Shown piece by piece: positions 8,970 to 19,081 of a stretch of 64,000 nucleotides of DNA. This stretch comes from 58-81 sp012729145. GTDB lineage: Bacteria; Synergistota; Synergistia; Synergistales; Thermovirgaceae. Positions within the stretch are counted from its first letter, which is position 1. Every line of letters begins with the position of its first letter. Both the position numbers and the translations under genes were made by a program. The stretch is taken from positions 248,001 to 312,000 of the forward strand of contig JAXGIW010000002.1 of assembly GCA_040770625.1 (NCBI GenBank). Direction: 5' to 3'. The notes below the pieces were generated by a model, which made no database searches, was not told the DNA's origin, and saw only the letters and a list, made by a program, of their open reading frames with translations.

Positions 8970-10453
8970 TGACACCGTCCTTTGAGACCGTCATAGGACT
9001 GGAGGTCCATGTGCAGCTCGCCACGGCGACGAAGCTCTTCTGTTCATGCCCGACAGACTATATCGGGTCTGAACCCAACACCCTTGTCTGCCCCGTCTGC
9101 CTCGGTCTTCCCGGAACCCTTCCCTCTTTAAACGGCAGATCCGTCGAACTGGGTGTCAAGACTGCCCTTGCCCTGGGGTGTTCCATTTCGAGGACCTCCA
9201 GGTTTCACAGGAAGAACTACTTCTACCCAGACCTCCCCAAGGCATTTCAGATAAGTCAGTACGACCTTCCTGTCGCAACCGGAGGTTCGATGCCTGTCTT
9301 TGTCGGGGGGGAGAAAAAGTTCATCGGTATCACGAGGCTCCACCTCGAGGAGGACGCGGGCAAACTTGTCCACGGGACCGCCGACGGCAGGCTTTCCGGA
9401 AGGTCCTTCTCCAACGTGGATTACAATCGTGCAGGGATCCCCCTGGCGGAGATCGTCTCCGAGCCGGATATGCGCTCTCCCGAGGAGGCCAGGGAGTACG
9501 TGCTGACGCTCCGCAGGCTCGTGAGGTACCTGGGAGTCTCCGATGGGGACATGGAATCAGGCTCTCTCAGGGTGGACGCCAACATCTCCCAGAAATGTTC
9601 AGATGGGAGGTGGGGCGGAAGGGTGGAGATCAAGAACGTCAACTCCGTCAGGGCCATGGAGAGAGCCCTGGATTTCGAGATAACCCGACAGAGGGGTATC
9701 ATGCTTTCCGGAGGCACGGTGGTCCAGGAGACCCGACACTGGGATGACTCGGCTGGGGTCACCAGGTCCTCCAGGGGGAAGGAAGAGGCTCACGACTATC
9801 GCTACTTTCCGGAGCCCGATCTTCCACCTTTGATTGTCAATGATGCCCTTGTCCGTGCGATGGGGGAGAGCCTCCCGGAGCTCCCCTGGGTCAAGAGAGA
9901 GCGTTTCGAGACGGAGTGGGGTTTGAGCCCCGAGGACGCAGCGGTCCTCTCAGAACGTCTTGACCTTGCCGAGTTCCTTGAGAGCACCGTTGCCTCCGGA
10001 GCCGGGAGGGATATAGCTGCCAACTGGATAAAGACCGAAATACTGAGGATCCTTAACGAAACAGGTTTGGACGCAGGGGATCTTCCCTTCACACCCCGGG
10101 TTCTGGGAGAGCTCCTGGGTGAGGTCGTCAAGGGATCTTTGTCAAATACGGCCGCCCGGGATGTCCTTGAGGTTATGTATCGCAAGGGTCTTGGGATCCA
10201 GGATGCGATGAAGGAAACAGGAGTGGTCCCCGGCGGGGTAACAGGGGATCTTCTTGCGAAAGCTGTCAGGAGGGTCCTTGATGCCAACAGGGAAGAAACA
10301 GGTCTGGTGCTTTCCGGTGCCGATCCCTCAGGCAAGAAGAGAAAGTACCTCCAGGGACTGGTGATGAGGGAGATACGGGGTCAGGCCCCTGTAGGGGATG
10401 TGTCCGCTGTAATTGATGAAGCGCTGAGACAGATGAGGGGCCTGGATGAATGA
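8969..10453 (+). CDS. gatB: Asp/Glu-tRNA amidotransferase subunit B
   Basis: 494 residues from the ATG at 8969, which follows GGAAGGAGG and overlaps the gatA stop. The frame is open further upstream, but those residues do not match the family. GatB phosphorylates the misacylated tRNA and performs the amidotransfer. The family signatures are visible: TVIGLEVHVQLATATKLFC near the start, CPVCLGLPGTLPSLN, the HLEEDAGKL motif, DYNRAGIPLAEIVSEPD, and the YqeY-like tail with GLVMREIRGQAPVGDVSAVI. It is the last gene of the comEA-gatB run. Confidence 0.97.
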   Translation: MTPSFETVIGLEVHVQLATATKLFCSCPTDYIGSEPNTLVCPVCLGLPGTLPSLNGRSVELGVKTALALGCSISRTSRFHRKNYFYPDLPKAFQISQYDLPVATGGSMPVFVGGEKKFIGITRLHLEEDAGKLVHGTADGRLSGRSFSNVDYNRAGIPLAEIVSEPDMRSPEEAREYVLTLRRLVRYLGVSDGDMESGSLRVDANISQKCSDGRWGGRVEIKNVNSVRAMERALDFEITRQRGIMLSGGTVVQETRHWDDSAGVTRSSRGKEEAHDYRYFPEPDLPPLIVNDALVRAMGESLPELPWVKRERFETEWGLSPEDAAVLSERLDLAEFLESTVASGAGRDIAANWIKTEILRILNETGLDAGDLPFTPRVLGELLGEVVKGSLSNTAARDVLEVMYRKGLGIQDAMKETGVVPGGVTGDLLAKAVRRVLDANREETGLVLSGADPSGKKRKYLQGLVMREIRGQAPVGDVSAVIDEALRQMRGLDE

Positions 10454-10474
10454 GACCGGCCATTGTCGTGCTCA

Positions 10475-10503
10475 TTGACGGCCCACTCCCTGCCACTTAA
10501 GAT
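10475..10503 (+). promoter_or_regulatory. Candidate sigma-70 promoter for the EF-G-like gene
   Basis: TTGACG at 10475-10480 and TAAGAT at 10498-10503 are separated by 17 bp in the 150-bp gap before the EF-G-like gene. The -35 is good and the -10 is weak (4 of 6). The gap contains no obvious terminator for the upstream gat genes. Confidence 0.4.
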
Positions 10504-10603
10504 TATTCCTGCGTGCGTTGATCTCGAAGGCTGTTTTGTTTCATGCAGCGTAAAGAGAATGGCTGGAATAAAAGTATTAATCACTCGAGGGAGGTATCAG
10601 TAG

Positions 10604-12685
10604 ATGGCAACTCGCGATCCTGAGAACATAAGGACTGTGGCCCTTGTAGGCCATGGTGGTTCCGGCAAGACCGCCCTGGCCGAAGCCATAGCCTTCAATA
10701 CGGGTCTTACCACCAGGATGGGGAAGGTGGAGGATGGCAACACCGTAAGCGACTTCGGAAACGAAGAGCAGAAGAGACAGATATCGATCAACTCGTCGCT
10801 GGTTTCGATAGAGCATGCCGGCAGGAATGTCTACATCATTGATTGCCCCGGCTACGCTGACTTTATTGGCGAACTGAGGTCGTCAATGAGGGTGGTCGAT
10901 TCTGCCCTGGTTGTGATCAGCGGTGTCCACGGCGTGGAGGTACAGACCGAGAAGGCCTGGGAGTTCGGTGAGGACATGCAGATCCCCATGGCCTTCTACA
11001 TCAGCAAGATGGAGAGAGAGAACGCCGATTTCGAGAGGACCCTCAGTGAGATCCAGGACTATCTCTCCGACAAGGCTGTGCCATTGTTTCTTCCAGTAGG
11101 CAAGGAGGCGGCCTTCAAAGGCGTCGTGGATGTTCTGAGACAGAAGGCGTACATGTACAAAGGCGACGGAAGCAGTGAGTTCAACGAGACTGACGTTCCC
11201 TCCGACCTGGCCGACTACGTCACCTCTGCAAGGGAGGTCCTGGTCGAGAGGATAGTCGAGGCCGACGACGAACTGATGATGAGATATCTTGAAGGCGAAC
11301 AGCTCTCCATGGAGGAGCTTGTCCCGGCCCTGAGAAAGTCGGTTCTTTCCAGGTCGCTCTTCCCGGTCCTCCCAGGGGCCAGTACTTCCAACGTGGGCGT
11401 CTGCCAGCTCCTCGACGCCATTGCAGAAGTGCTTCCCGGCCCGCTGGATATGCCTCCCAGGAAAGCCCTCAAGGGTGACTCGGAAGTAATGGTAGAACCG
11501 GATCCCGCCGGAAAGTTCTCAGCCTTCTGTTTCAAGATCATGGTCGATCCCTACGTAGGGAAGCTGTCCTTCATCAGGGTATTCTCCGGTTCGGCCTCCA
11601 GCGAGAACCCCCTCTACAACTTATCAAGGGGTGAGGACGAGCGGGTCAGCGCCTTCAAGGTGATGAGGGGCAAGGAATCGGTGGATACCAGGGATGTGGT
11701 TGTTGGGGACATTGTGGCCATACCGAAGCTGCACAGCACCGTTGTGGGCGACACTCTGGGGGTCAAGGGCATGGACTTCATCTACCCCGAGATCCAGTTC
11801 GCCAAACCCGTGTTCAGCGTGGCGGTCAGACCCAGGAGCCGGGCCGACGAGGACAAGCTCGCTAACGCCCTGAACAAGATGCTCGAGGAGGACCAGACCC
11901 TTCACTTCGAAAAGAATCCGGAGACCAACGACAGTGTCCTTTCAGGCATGGGTGACCTGCACATAGACGTCATGCTCTCAAAGATCAAGGAACGGTACGG
12001 GGTTGAACTGGACACGGAGACTCCGAAGGTTCCCTACAGGGAGACCATAAAGAAACCCTCCAAGGCCCAGGGAAAGTACAAAAAACAGACCGGGGGAAGG
12101 GGACAGTATGGCGATGTCCACATTGAGTTCGTTCCACTCTCCCGGGGTGATGGCTTCCTGTTCGAGGACAAGATCGTCGGCGGGGCAGTGCCCAAGTCCT
12201 ACATCCCTGCCGTGGAGAAGGGGCTTCGAGAGGCCCTGCAGAAGGGGGTCCTTGCAGGCTACCCATCGGTGGACTTCAAGGCCAGTCTCTTCTTCGGTTC
12301 CTATCACGATGTGGACTCGTCGGAGATGGCCTTCAAGATAGCCGCTTCCATGGCCTTCAAGAAGGGAATGGTCGAAGCTTCTCCTGTACTGCTGGAGCCG
12401 ATAATGAACGTTGAGGTGGTCGTTCCCGAGGATTACCTGGGGGACGTCATGGGAGACTTTAACGGCCGAAGGGGCAAGATCATGGGGATAGACAGCAGGG
12501 GGAGGCTCCAGGTCGTAAAGGCCCAGGTCCCTCTTGCCGAGATGTTCCGGTACGCCATAATCCTGAGATCAATGACCTCAGGGCGCGGAAACTTTACCAT
12601 GGAGTTCTCCCACTACGAGGAAGTTCCCCACGACATAGCCAAGAAGATCATTGCGGAGGCAGAGGTCCAGGAGGACGAAGATTAG
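10604..12685 (+). CDS. EF-G-like translational GTPase (EF-G2 type) with altered GTPase motifs
   Basis: 693 residues with the full five-domain layout of elongation factor G: G domain 1-270, domain II to about 390, then III, IV and V (ending in ILRSMTSGRGNFTMEFSHYEEVP). The GTPase motifs differ from canonical EF-G. The P-loop is GHGGSGKT (residues 16-23). G3 is DCPGYADF, with Tyr85 where EF-G has the catalytic histidine. The G4 position reads SKME instead of NKMD. Tyr in G3 and a glycine-rich P-loop are, from memory, traits of the EF-G2/FusA2 paralogue family, whose function is poorly defined. The housekeeping EF-G should therefore be elsewhere in the genome. A terminator hairpin follows. Confidence 0.88.
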   Translation: MATRDPENIRTVALVGHGGSGKTALAEAIAFNTGLTTRMGKVEDGNTVSDFGNEEQKRQISINSSLVSIEHAGRNVYIIDCPGYADFIGELRSSMRVVDSALVVISGVHGVEVQTEKAWEFGEDMQIPMAFYISKMERENADFERTLSEIQDYLSDKAVPLFLPVGKEAAFKGVVDVLRQKAYMYKGDGSSEFNETDVPSDLADYVTSAREVLVERIVEADDELMMRYLEGEQLSMEELVPALRKSVLSRSLFPVLPGASTSNVGVCQLLDAIAEVLPGPLDMPPRKALKGDSEVMVEPDPAGKFSAFCFKIMVDPYVGKLSFIRVFSGSASSENPLYNLSRGEDERVSAFKVMRGKESVDTRDVVVGDIVAIPKLHSTVVGDTLGVKGMDFIYPEIQFAKPVFSVAVRPRSRADEDKLANALNKMLEEDQTLHFEKNPETNDSVLSGMGDLHIDVMLSKIKERYGVELDTETPKVPYRETIKKPSKAQGKYKKQTGGRGQYGDVHIEFVPLSRGDGFLFEDKIVGGAVPKSYIPAVEKGLREALQKGVLAGYPSVDFKASLFFGSYHDVDSSEMAFKIAASMAFKKGMVEASPVLLEPIMNVEVVVPEDYLGDVMGDFNGRRGKIMGIDSRGRLQVVKAQVPLAEMFRYAIILRSMTSGRGNFTMEFSHYEEVPHDIAKKIIAEAEVQEDED

Positions 12686-12720
12686 TCTGCAATGCCTTGG
12701 GAAGACCCAGTCCAAAAAAA

Positions 12721-12750
12721 CGGGGCCCGGGATGATCCCGGGCCCCGTTT
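12721..12750. terminator. Bidirectional terminator between the EF-G-like gene and fdhA
   Basis: A perfect 12-bp stem (CGGGGCCCGGGA with its complement, loop TGA) lies at 12721-12747. It is flanked by seven A's on the left and TTT on the right, so it can terminate transcription arriving from both converging genes. Confidence 0.9.
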
Positions 12751-12771
12751 CATTGTAGATGCAGATCCCTT

Positions 12772-15700
12772 CTAGGCTTTCTCGACCTTCACGGCGTTGA
12801 TCTTGTACGCCGGGGTCTCTGTGGAAATGTCCCAGACCGAGGCCGTAAGGGCATTAGCGGGCTGCTCTCCGAAGTGGAACGGCACGAAAACCATCTTCGG
12901 CGGGACCCTGTCTGTGATCCTTGCTTCGCCTACTACGCTGCCACGCCTCGATGTGACCTTCACATCGTCTCCCTCGCCCAACCCCATTGCCGCCGCGTCC
13001 TCAGGGTTGACCTCAATGTACAGCGACTTGATGAACTCCGCGGATGGGGTCCTTCTCGTCATGGTGCCAGTGTGGTAGTGGTAGAGCGACCTTCCAGTGG
13101 TGGCCAGGAAGGGGTACTCGGCGTCGGGCCACTCGTGGGGTTCATTCCACTCGCATGGTACAAAGGTGGCCTTGCCCCGGGGGAAGCCGGTGGTGTAAAG
13201 GTTTGGTGTCCCGGGATGGTCCTTGTCCGGGCAGGGCCACATTAACGGACCCTGGTCCAGCCTGTCGTAGGAAACGCCCCCGTACTGGGGTACGAACCGA
13301 CTGATCTCCTCCATTACATCTGCAGGTGAGCTGTAGTTCCACTTCGCCCCGCAGGCCTTTGCCAGGTCCAGGATGATCTCCCAGTCCGGCCGGGCCTCTC
13401 CGGGTGCGTTTACGGCCTTGCGGATCCTCTGGACGGCCCTGCAGGTGTTGGTGAAGGTCCCGTCCTTTTCGGCCCAGCAGGTCGCGGGGAATACCACGTC
13501 CGCCAGCTGGGCCGTCTCGGTCAGGAAAATGTCCTGGACCACGAGGAACTCGGTGTTCTCAAGGGCATGCCTGACGTGATTCGTGTCCGGGTCGCTGACC
13601 ATGGGGTTCTCTCCCATTATGAAGAGTCCCTTGATCTCGCCACTGGCGGCTCCCTCTATGATCTTGACTATGGATCTGCCAGGCGCCGTTGGCAGCTTGG
13701 CGTTCCAGAGCTTTTTAACCTTCTCGACGGCCTGTTCGGTGCTCTTGGCTATGTTGAGATAGCCGGGGAGCAGCGCGGGCAGACAGCCCATGTCACAGGC
13801 GCCCTGGACATTGTTCTGTCCCCTCAGCGGGTTGACGCCGGTTCCGGGTCTTCCGAGCATTCCGCAGAGCAGGGCAAGGTTGGCCACGGTCTTGACATTG
13901 TTCGTTCCGTACTTGTGCTGGGTGATCCCCATGGTGTAGAAGATCGCCGAGTTCGGTCCCTTGGCATAGGTCCTTGCAGCTTCTTTCAGGGTCTGTTCGG
14001 GAACGCCGGTGATGGCGCTTACCTTGCCGGGAGTGTACTCGGCAACGAGGTTCTTGAGTTCATCGAACTTCTCGACGTTCTTCTCGACGAACTCACTTTC
14101 ATAGAGACCTTCGCTGATGATAATGTTCATCAGCCCGTTGAGAAGGGCCACGTCGCTCCCTGAACGATGCCTCACCTTGATGTCGGCAAAGTCGTCGAGC
14201 TCTATCCTTCTCGGGTCGCATACGATCAGGCTGGTCTTGCCGTTCTTTTGCTGTTCCTTGAGCCAGGACCCTATCACGGGGTGGTTCTCCGTCGTGTTGG
14301 ATCCTATCACCAGGGCGACATCGGCGTGCCTGATGGACTCGTAATCGTTGGTCATTGCTCCGCTTCCGAGGGTCTCGCCGAGACCCGCAACTGTGGGACT
14401 GTGTCAGAGATGGGCACAGTGGTCGACGTTGTTAGTGCCCATCACCTCCCTTGCGAAGCGCTGGAGCAGGTAGTTCTCCTCGTTGGTACAGCGCGCAGAG
14501 GTGAAGAACGCCAACGAATCGGGGCCGCTGGAATCCCTGAACCCGGTGAACTTCTTCGCCACCAGACCCAGAGCCTCGTCCCAGGATGCTTCCCGGAAGA
14601 CGCCCTTCTCCTTTATCAGAGGTTTTCTGAGCCTGTCTTCGCTGTGGACGAAACTCCAGGCGAACCGGCCCTTCACGCAGCATCTCCCGTTGTTCATAGA
14701 GGTGGCGCTGTCGTAGTCGGTGGTAACGTTCCATATCTTTCCGGTGAGCTCGTCAACATGGATGTTCAGCTCGCAGCCGACCCCGCAGTAGGAGCAGATG
14801 GTCTTGACGACCCTTGATCTTGACGGTCGGCTTATGCCGTGGACAGAGTTCTCCGTCAGCGCTCCTGTGGGGCAGAGCTGTACGCACTGGCCGCAGAAGA
14901 CGCAGGTCGAATCCTCTATCCCCCGGTCCAGGGCCGGCGCGATCAGGGTCTTCATCCCCCTGTGCTGGAAATCGATGGCGCTGTAGATGGCCTGCTGGCT
15001 GCATGCCCTTACGCAGACCCCGCAGGAGATGCACTTGTCCATATTCCTGAGGTAATACTTGTTGGCTTCGACCGTCCTCTGGGGTCTAGAGTACTCACCC
15101 TTCGGGAAGGTCTCCGGATCTGCCTCGTAATCTGTCCCGAACTTCCTCAGCTTGCATTCGTGGACATCTGCGCAGCCGCACTTCATGCAGCGGCTTCCAT
15201 CCCTGAGCACCTGCTCCTCGGAAAGCCCCAGGTTGTACTCTTCGAAGGGCCTTGACAGGCGAACATCTCCCGGACAGTGGACGGGGTGCTCCTGTGGCTG
15301 TTTCTCCTCGTCGAGGAAGTCCTCTGGCCCGAGATCGTCCCGTACGACGTCGCATTCGAAGGGTCTGTGTGGTACGCCTTCCTGGATGAAGTGGTTGATC
15401 GATTCGGCGGCCCAGTGGCCTTCGCCTATTGCGGCAACGGCGATATCGGGGCCGGTGTTGAGGTCGCCGCAGACAAAGACCCCCTCCATTGGTGTCGCAA
15501 AGTGCTTGTCGGAGCTGACCTTCCTGCCGTCATGCATCTCACCGGGGAGAGGGGTAAGGTCGGCTCCCTGTCCAATGGCTGCAATCACCGTGTCCACTTC
15601 GAGGGTGAACTGCTCACCGGTGGGGACAGGTCTTCTGCGGCCTGAAGCATCGGGTTCGCCGAGTTCCATCTTCTCGCAGACTATCCTTTCGACCTTACCG

Positions 15701-16875
15701 TTACCTTCCACCGCCACCGGGGCAGCAAGGAAGATGAACTCCACTCCCTCTTCCATCGCTTCGTCGATCTCCATTTTCTCCGCGGGCATCTCCTCGCGGG
15801 TCCTGCGGTAGACCACGTAAACCTTTCCGGCGCCGTAGCGGAGGGCGCACCTGGCTGCGTCCATGGCGGTGTTCCCGCCGCCGATGACAGCCACCTTGCT
15901 CCCAAGATCGACCTTGCGTCCGTTGTTGACCTCGTAAAGGAAGTTAATACCGCCCAGGACCCCCTTGAGGTCCTCTCCGGGGACTCTCATGGGCATTGAC
16001 TTCCAGCATCCCATGGCAAGCAGGACTGAATCGTAGCTCTTCCTTAACTCATCCAGGGTCACGTCCCTGCCGAGGGCAGTGTCAAGTCTGGTCTCGATGC
16101 CGTGGGCGAGGATCCAGTCGATCTCCTTCTGCAGGATAGGTTGTGGGAGCCGGTAGTCGGGTATTCCGTACCTCATCATTCCACCCAGGGCCGGTTCCTT
16201 GTCGAAAAGGGTTACAGCGTAGCCCATTCTTCTCAGGTAATAGGCGGCAGATACGCCAGCAGGCCCCCCCCCGACTATGGCCACCTTCTTGCCGTTCTCC
16301 TTGATCTCGGGGATGTTTCCCAGGTCGCCGGAGGCGATGCCCCAGTCCCCGATGAACCTCTTGATCTCACGAATAGAGACGGGTTCTTCGTCGACGAAGT
16401 TCCTGCGGCACTTCTCCTCGCAAGGCGCAGGGCAGATTCGGCCGATAGAGGCCGGGAGGGTGATGTTATCGTGGAGCGCTTCGAGAGATGCGCGGTACTC
16501 GCCTTCAGCTGCGTAGTTGACGTAGCCCTTGACATCCCCTCTGGCAGGGCAGGCAAGCTGGCACGGGGGGCGACAGTCGCCCACGTGGTCTGAGAGTAGA
16601 AGTTGCAGGGCAAGCTGTCTGGCTCCGTAGACCCGGTCGGTCATGGTCTGGATCTCCATGCCGTTGTTAATAGGCATGGCGCATGCCCTGACCAGGTTCC
16701 TCGCTCCCTTCACCTCGACCAGGCAAAGGGAACAACCCCCGTGAAGGGTCAGGTGCGGGTCGTAACAGAGCGTGGGTATCTCTATGCCGTTCTCAGCGCA
16801 TAGCTCCAGGATCTTCTGGCCTCGATAGCCGAAGACCTCTTTCCCGTTAAGGATAACTTTTACGTCTCGATCCAT
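12772..16875 (-). CDS. fdhA: Selenocysteine-containing formate dehydrogenase alpha subunit fused to a GltD-like flavoprotein module
   Basis: One 1367-residue protein read through an in-frame UGA (14404-14406) as Sec824. The 48 bases between the two open segments stay in frame, and the context CAHL-Sec-HSP matches the active site of FdhF-type formate dehydrogenases. Domain order is: 2Fe-2S ferredoxin (C37, C48, C51, C65); a Cys-rich linker; a GltD/NfnB-like FAD- and NAD(P)H-binding module (VGGGPAGVSA at 201, GGGNTAMDA at 332); two 4Fe-4S clusters (C615..., C658...); then the molybdopterin domain with its own 4Fe-4S cluster (C694, C697, C701, C732). It oxidises formate, or reduces CO2, at a Mo/W bis-MGD centre. 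Start at 16875 after AAGGAGGA. It is the last gene of the operon, after the NuoF-like gene. Confidence 0.93.
14370..14386 (-). promoter_or_regulatory. Candidate SECIS hairpin for UGA decoding in fdhA
   Basis: On the transcript, 17 nt after the UGA at 14404-14406, GGGUCUC and GAGACCC form a perfect 7-bp stem with a three-base loop (GGC). Bacterial SECIS elements lie within the coding region just downstream of the UGA, and this stem has the right distance. Identity is inferred from position and pairing only. Confidence 0.65.
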
Positions 16876-16891
16876 CGTTCAAAGATCCTCC

Positions 16892-18688
16892 TTATTCAAC
16901 GCTTATTGCCTTGACCGGGCATACCGCCATGCACTGTCCGCACTTGATGCAGGTGTCCTGGTCAATGAGATGAGGCTTCTTGATCTCGCCGCTGATCGCG
17001 TTGACAGGGCACTGGCGTGCGCACTTGGTGCACCCGATGCACTTGGCCGGGTCGATGGTGTACTGTATCAGGGCAGGACAGACCTTGGCCGGGCATTTCT
17101 TGTCGACGATGTGGGCGACGTACTCATCACGGAAGTACTTGAGAGTGGTCAGCACCGGGTTGGGCGCCGTCCCCCCCAGGGCACAGAGGGAGCCGTCCTT
17201 GACTTTCTGAGCAAGATCCTCCAGAAGGTCAAGGTCTTCCATCTTCCCCTTGCCTTCGCAGATGCGTTCCAGGATCTCCAGCATCCTCCTGGTCCCGATC
17301 CTGCAGAAGGGGCACTTGCCGCAGGATTCGTTCTGGACGAAGGTCAGGAAGAACTTGGCGAAGTCCACGATACAGGTGTCTTCGTCGGTTACGACCATTC
17401 CTCCCGACCCCATAATGGCGCCGGTAGCATTGATCGATTCATAATCGACAGGCGTGTCGAGCATCGATTCCGGCAGGCACCCTCCGGAAGGACCGCCAAG
17501 CTGTACTGCCTTGAACTTCTTTCCGTTCGGTATGCCGCCGCCGATATCAAAGATGACCTCTCTGAGAGACATCCCCATGGGTGCCTCGACGAGGCCGGTG
17601 TTGTTGACCTTGCCGGTGAGAGCGAATATCTTGGTCCCCTTCGATGTCTCCGTCCCGACGCTGCTGAACCATTCGGCGCCGTTCAGGATTATCTGCGGTA
17701 TGTTGGCCCATGTTTCCACGTTGTTAATATTGGTCGGCTTCCCCCAAAGTCCCGAGTTGGCCGGGAATGGGGGACGCGGGTTGGGCATGCCGCGCTTGCC
17801 CTCGATGGAGGCCATGAGAGCTGTCTCCTCCCCGCAGACGAATGCGCCTGCGCCCTCCTTGATGTGGAGATGGAAGGAGAAGTCCGTCCCCATGATGTTG
17901 TCACCTATGAGGCCCATCTCCTCGGCTTGCTGGATGGCGGTCACCAGGCGCTTGATGGCCAGTGGGTATTCTGCCCTGCAGTATATGTAACCTTCGTCGG
18001 AACCAATGACATAGGCTCCGATAAGCATCCCTTCGACCACGCTGTGAGGATCACCCTCAAGGACCGAACGGTCCATGAAAGCACCAGGGTCGCCCTCGTC
18101 GGCGTTGCATACGATATACTTTTTGTCCCCCGGGGCCATCCTGGCGAACTCCCACTTCTTGCCCGTGGGGAATCCGGCTCCCCCGCGCCCCCTCAGACCG
18201 GATCTCTTGACGATGTCCAGGGTCTCCTCCGGGGAAAACTCGAGAAGGGCCCTGGCCAGTGCCTGGTATCCGTCCCTGGCGATATACTCCTCAATGTTGT
18301 CTGGGTTTATGTAACCGCAATTTCGAAGAACTATCCTCCGCTGCTTTCCGTAGAAAGGAATATCTCTGTAGTGGGGGATCCTGTGTTTCTCTTCGTCAGG
18401 GGTTGTGTAAAGAAGCCTCTGAAGGACCCTGCCCTTGTAAAGATGCTCCTCGACAAGCTCCGGAACATCCTCCGGGGTCACCCGGCAGTAGAAGGAGCCC
18501 TCAGGGTAGACAACGACGATGGGTCCCATTTCGCACATCCCGTGACACCCTGTCTCGACCAGCATGACCTCCTTGTCCAGTCCACGACGCTCCAGTTCCT
18601 CCTTCAAGGCGTCGTAAACGGAGCCTGAGCCGCTTGCCGTGCAACCTGTACCCTTACAAACCAGAACGTGGGCGCGATACAAAGCCAT
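16892..18688 (-). CDS. NuoF/HndC-type NAD(H)-oxidising iron-sulfur flavoprotein
   Basis: 598 residues. The N-terminal 90 residues are a thioredoxin-fold 2Fe-2S domain (CKGTGC...ETGCHGMCEMGP). Next is the NuoF core: GLRGRGGAGFPTGKKWEFA for NADH/FMN, KYIVCNADEGDPGAFMDR, the SLBB region, and the 4Fe-4S motif ESCGKCPFCRIGTRRM. Two C-terminal ferredoxin-type 4Fe-4S clusters follow (CIGCTKCARQCP and CIKCGQCMAVCP). This layout is that of HndC, HydB and HymB of soluble NAD(P)-linked hydrogenases and formate dehydrogenases. With FdhA as partner it should exchange electrons among formate, NAD(P)H and possibly ferredoxin. It ends 16 bp before fdhA. Confidence 0.95.
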   Translation of the reverse strand: MALYRAHVLVCKGTGCTASGSGSVYDALKEELERRGLDKEVMLVETGCHGMCEMGPIVVVYPEGSFYCRVTPEDVPELVEEHLYKGRVLQRLLYTTPDEEKHRIPHYRDIPFYGKQRRIVLRNCGYINPDNIEEYIARDGYQALARALLEFSPEETLDIVKRSGLRGRGGAGFPTGKKWEFARMAPGDKKYIVCNADEGDPGAFMDRSVLEGDPHSVVEGMLIGAYVIGSDEGYIYCRAEYPLAIKRLVTAIQQAEEMGLIGDNIMGTDFSFHLHIKEGAGAFVCGEETALMASIEGKRGMPNPRPPFPANSGLWGKPTNINNVETWANIPQIILNGAEWFSSVGTETSKGTKIFALTGKVNNTGLVEAPMGMSLREVIFDIGGGIPNGKKFKAVQLGGPSGGCLPESMLDTPVDYESINATGAIMGSGGMVVTDEDTCIVDFAKFFLTFVQNESCGKCPFCRIGTRRMLEILERICEGKGKMEDLDLLEDLAQKVKDGSLCALGGTAPNPVLTTLKYFRDEYVAHIVDKKCPAKVCPALIQYTIDPAKCIGCTKCARQCPVNAISGEIKKPHLIDQDTCIKCGQCMAVCPVKAISVE

Positions 18689-18700
18689 CTTCAGAGCCCC

Positions 18701-19081
18701 CTAATCAGTCTGTCCGACAACCTTGTCCTCGACAATGTTGCCGTTGACAATGTGTTCGACTATGATCCTGGGAACATCGGCGGGTCCGACGTCGCCATAG
18801 GTGGTGCGGAGCTCGCCCGGACGGATAACGTCCACCAGCGGTTCCTTCTGGCACATGCCTATGCAACCGGTGGTCTCTACAGCCACATCCTTGAGCCCTC
18901 TCCTGTCCAGCTCCTGAAGGATGACCGTCATGACCTCCCTTGCGCCTGCCGCTATGCCACACGTTCCCATTCCAACTATGATCCTTGTCTTGCCGCCGGA
19001 ACGGGCCGAAGTAAGGTCCTTCGACTGTTCCTTGATCCTTCTCAGATCCTCAAGGCTGGTAATCTTCTTCAAAACCTTCAT
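18701..19081 (-). CDS. HndB-like 2Fe-2S thioredoxin-fold ferredoxin
   Basis: 126 residues from the ATG at 19081, where the frame begins to look like the family (MKVLKKITSLEDLRRIKEQ). The frame is open upstream, but there it overlaps the coding sequence of the preceding HATPase. Four cysteines follow the 2Fe-2S thioredoxin-like pattern: GTCGIAAGA early, then ETTGCIGMCQKEPLVDV. HndB subunits accompany NuoE- and NuoF-like subunits in NADP-reducing hydrogenases and carry electrons within the complex. The 32-bp overlap with the upstream gene and the 12-bp gap to the NuoF-like gene indicate tight co-expression. Confidence 0.9.
   Translation of the reverse strand: MKVLKKITSLEDLRRIKEQSKDLTSARSGGKTRIIVGMGTCGIAAGAREVMTVILQELDRRGLKDVAVETTGCIGMCQKEPLVDVIRPGELRTTYGDVGPADVPRIIVEHIVNGNIVEDKVVGQTD

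Noticed and set aside
14356..14406. A stop codon that would split the formate dehydrogenase into two genes or mark a pseudogene
   Set aside because: The frame continues without shift on both sides, and the residues around the UGA match the selenocysteine site of the family. A hairpin follows at the right distance. Read as selenocysteine.
16970..18628. A 552-codon open frame opposite the NuoF-like gene
   Set aside because: No ribosome site and no recognisable motif. It lies fully inside a gene with clear iron-sulfur and flavin motifs on the other strand.
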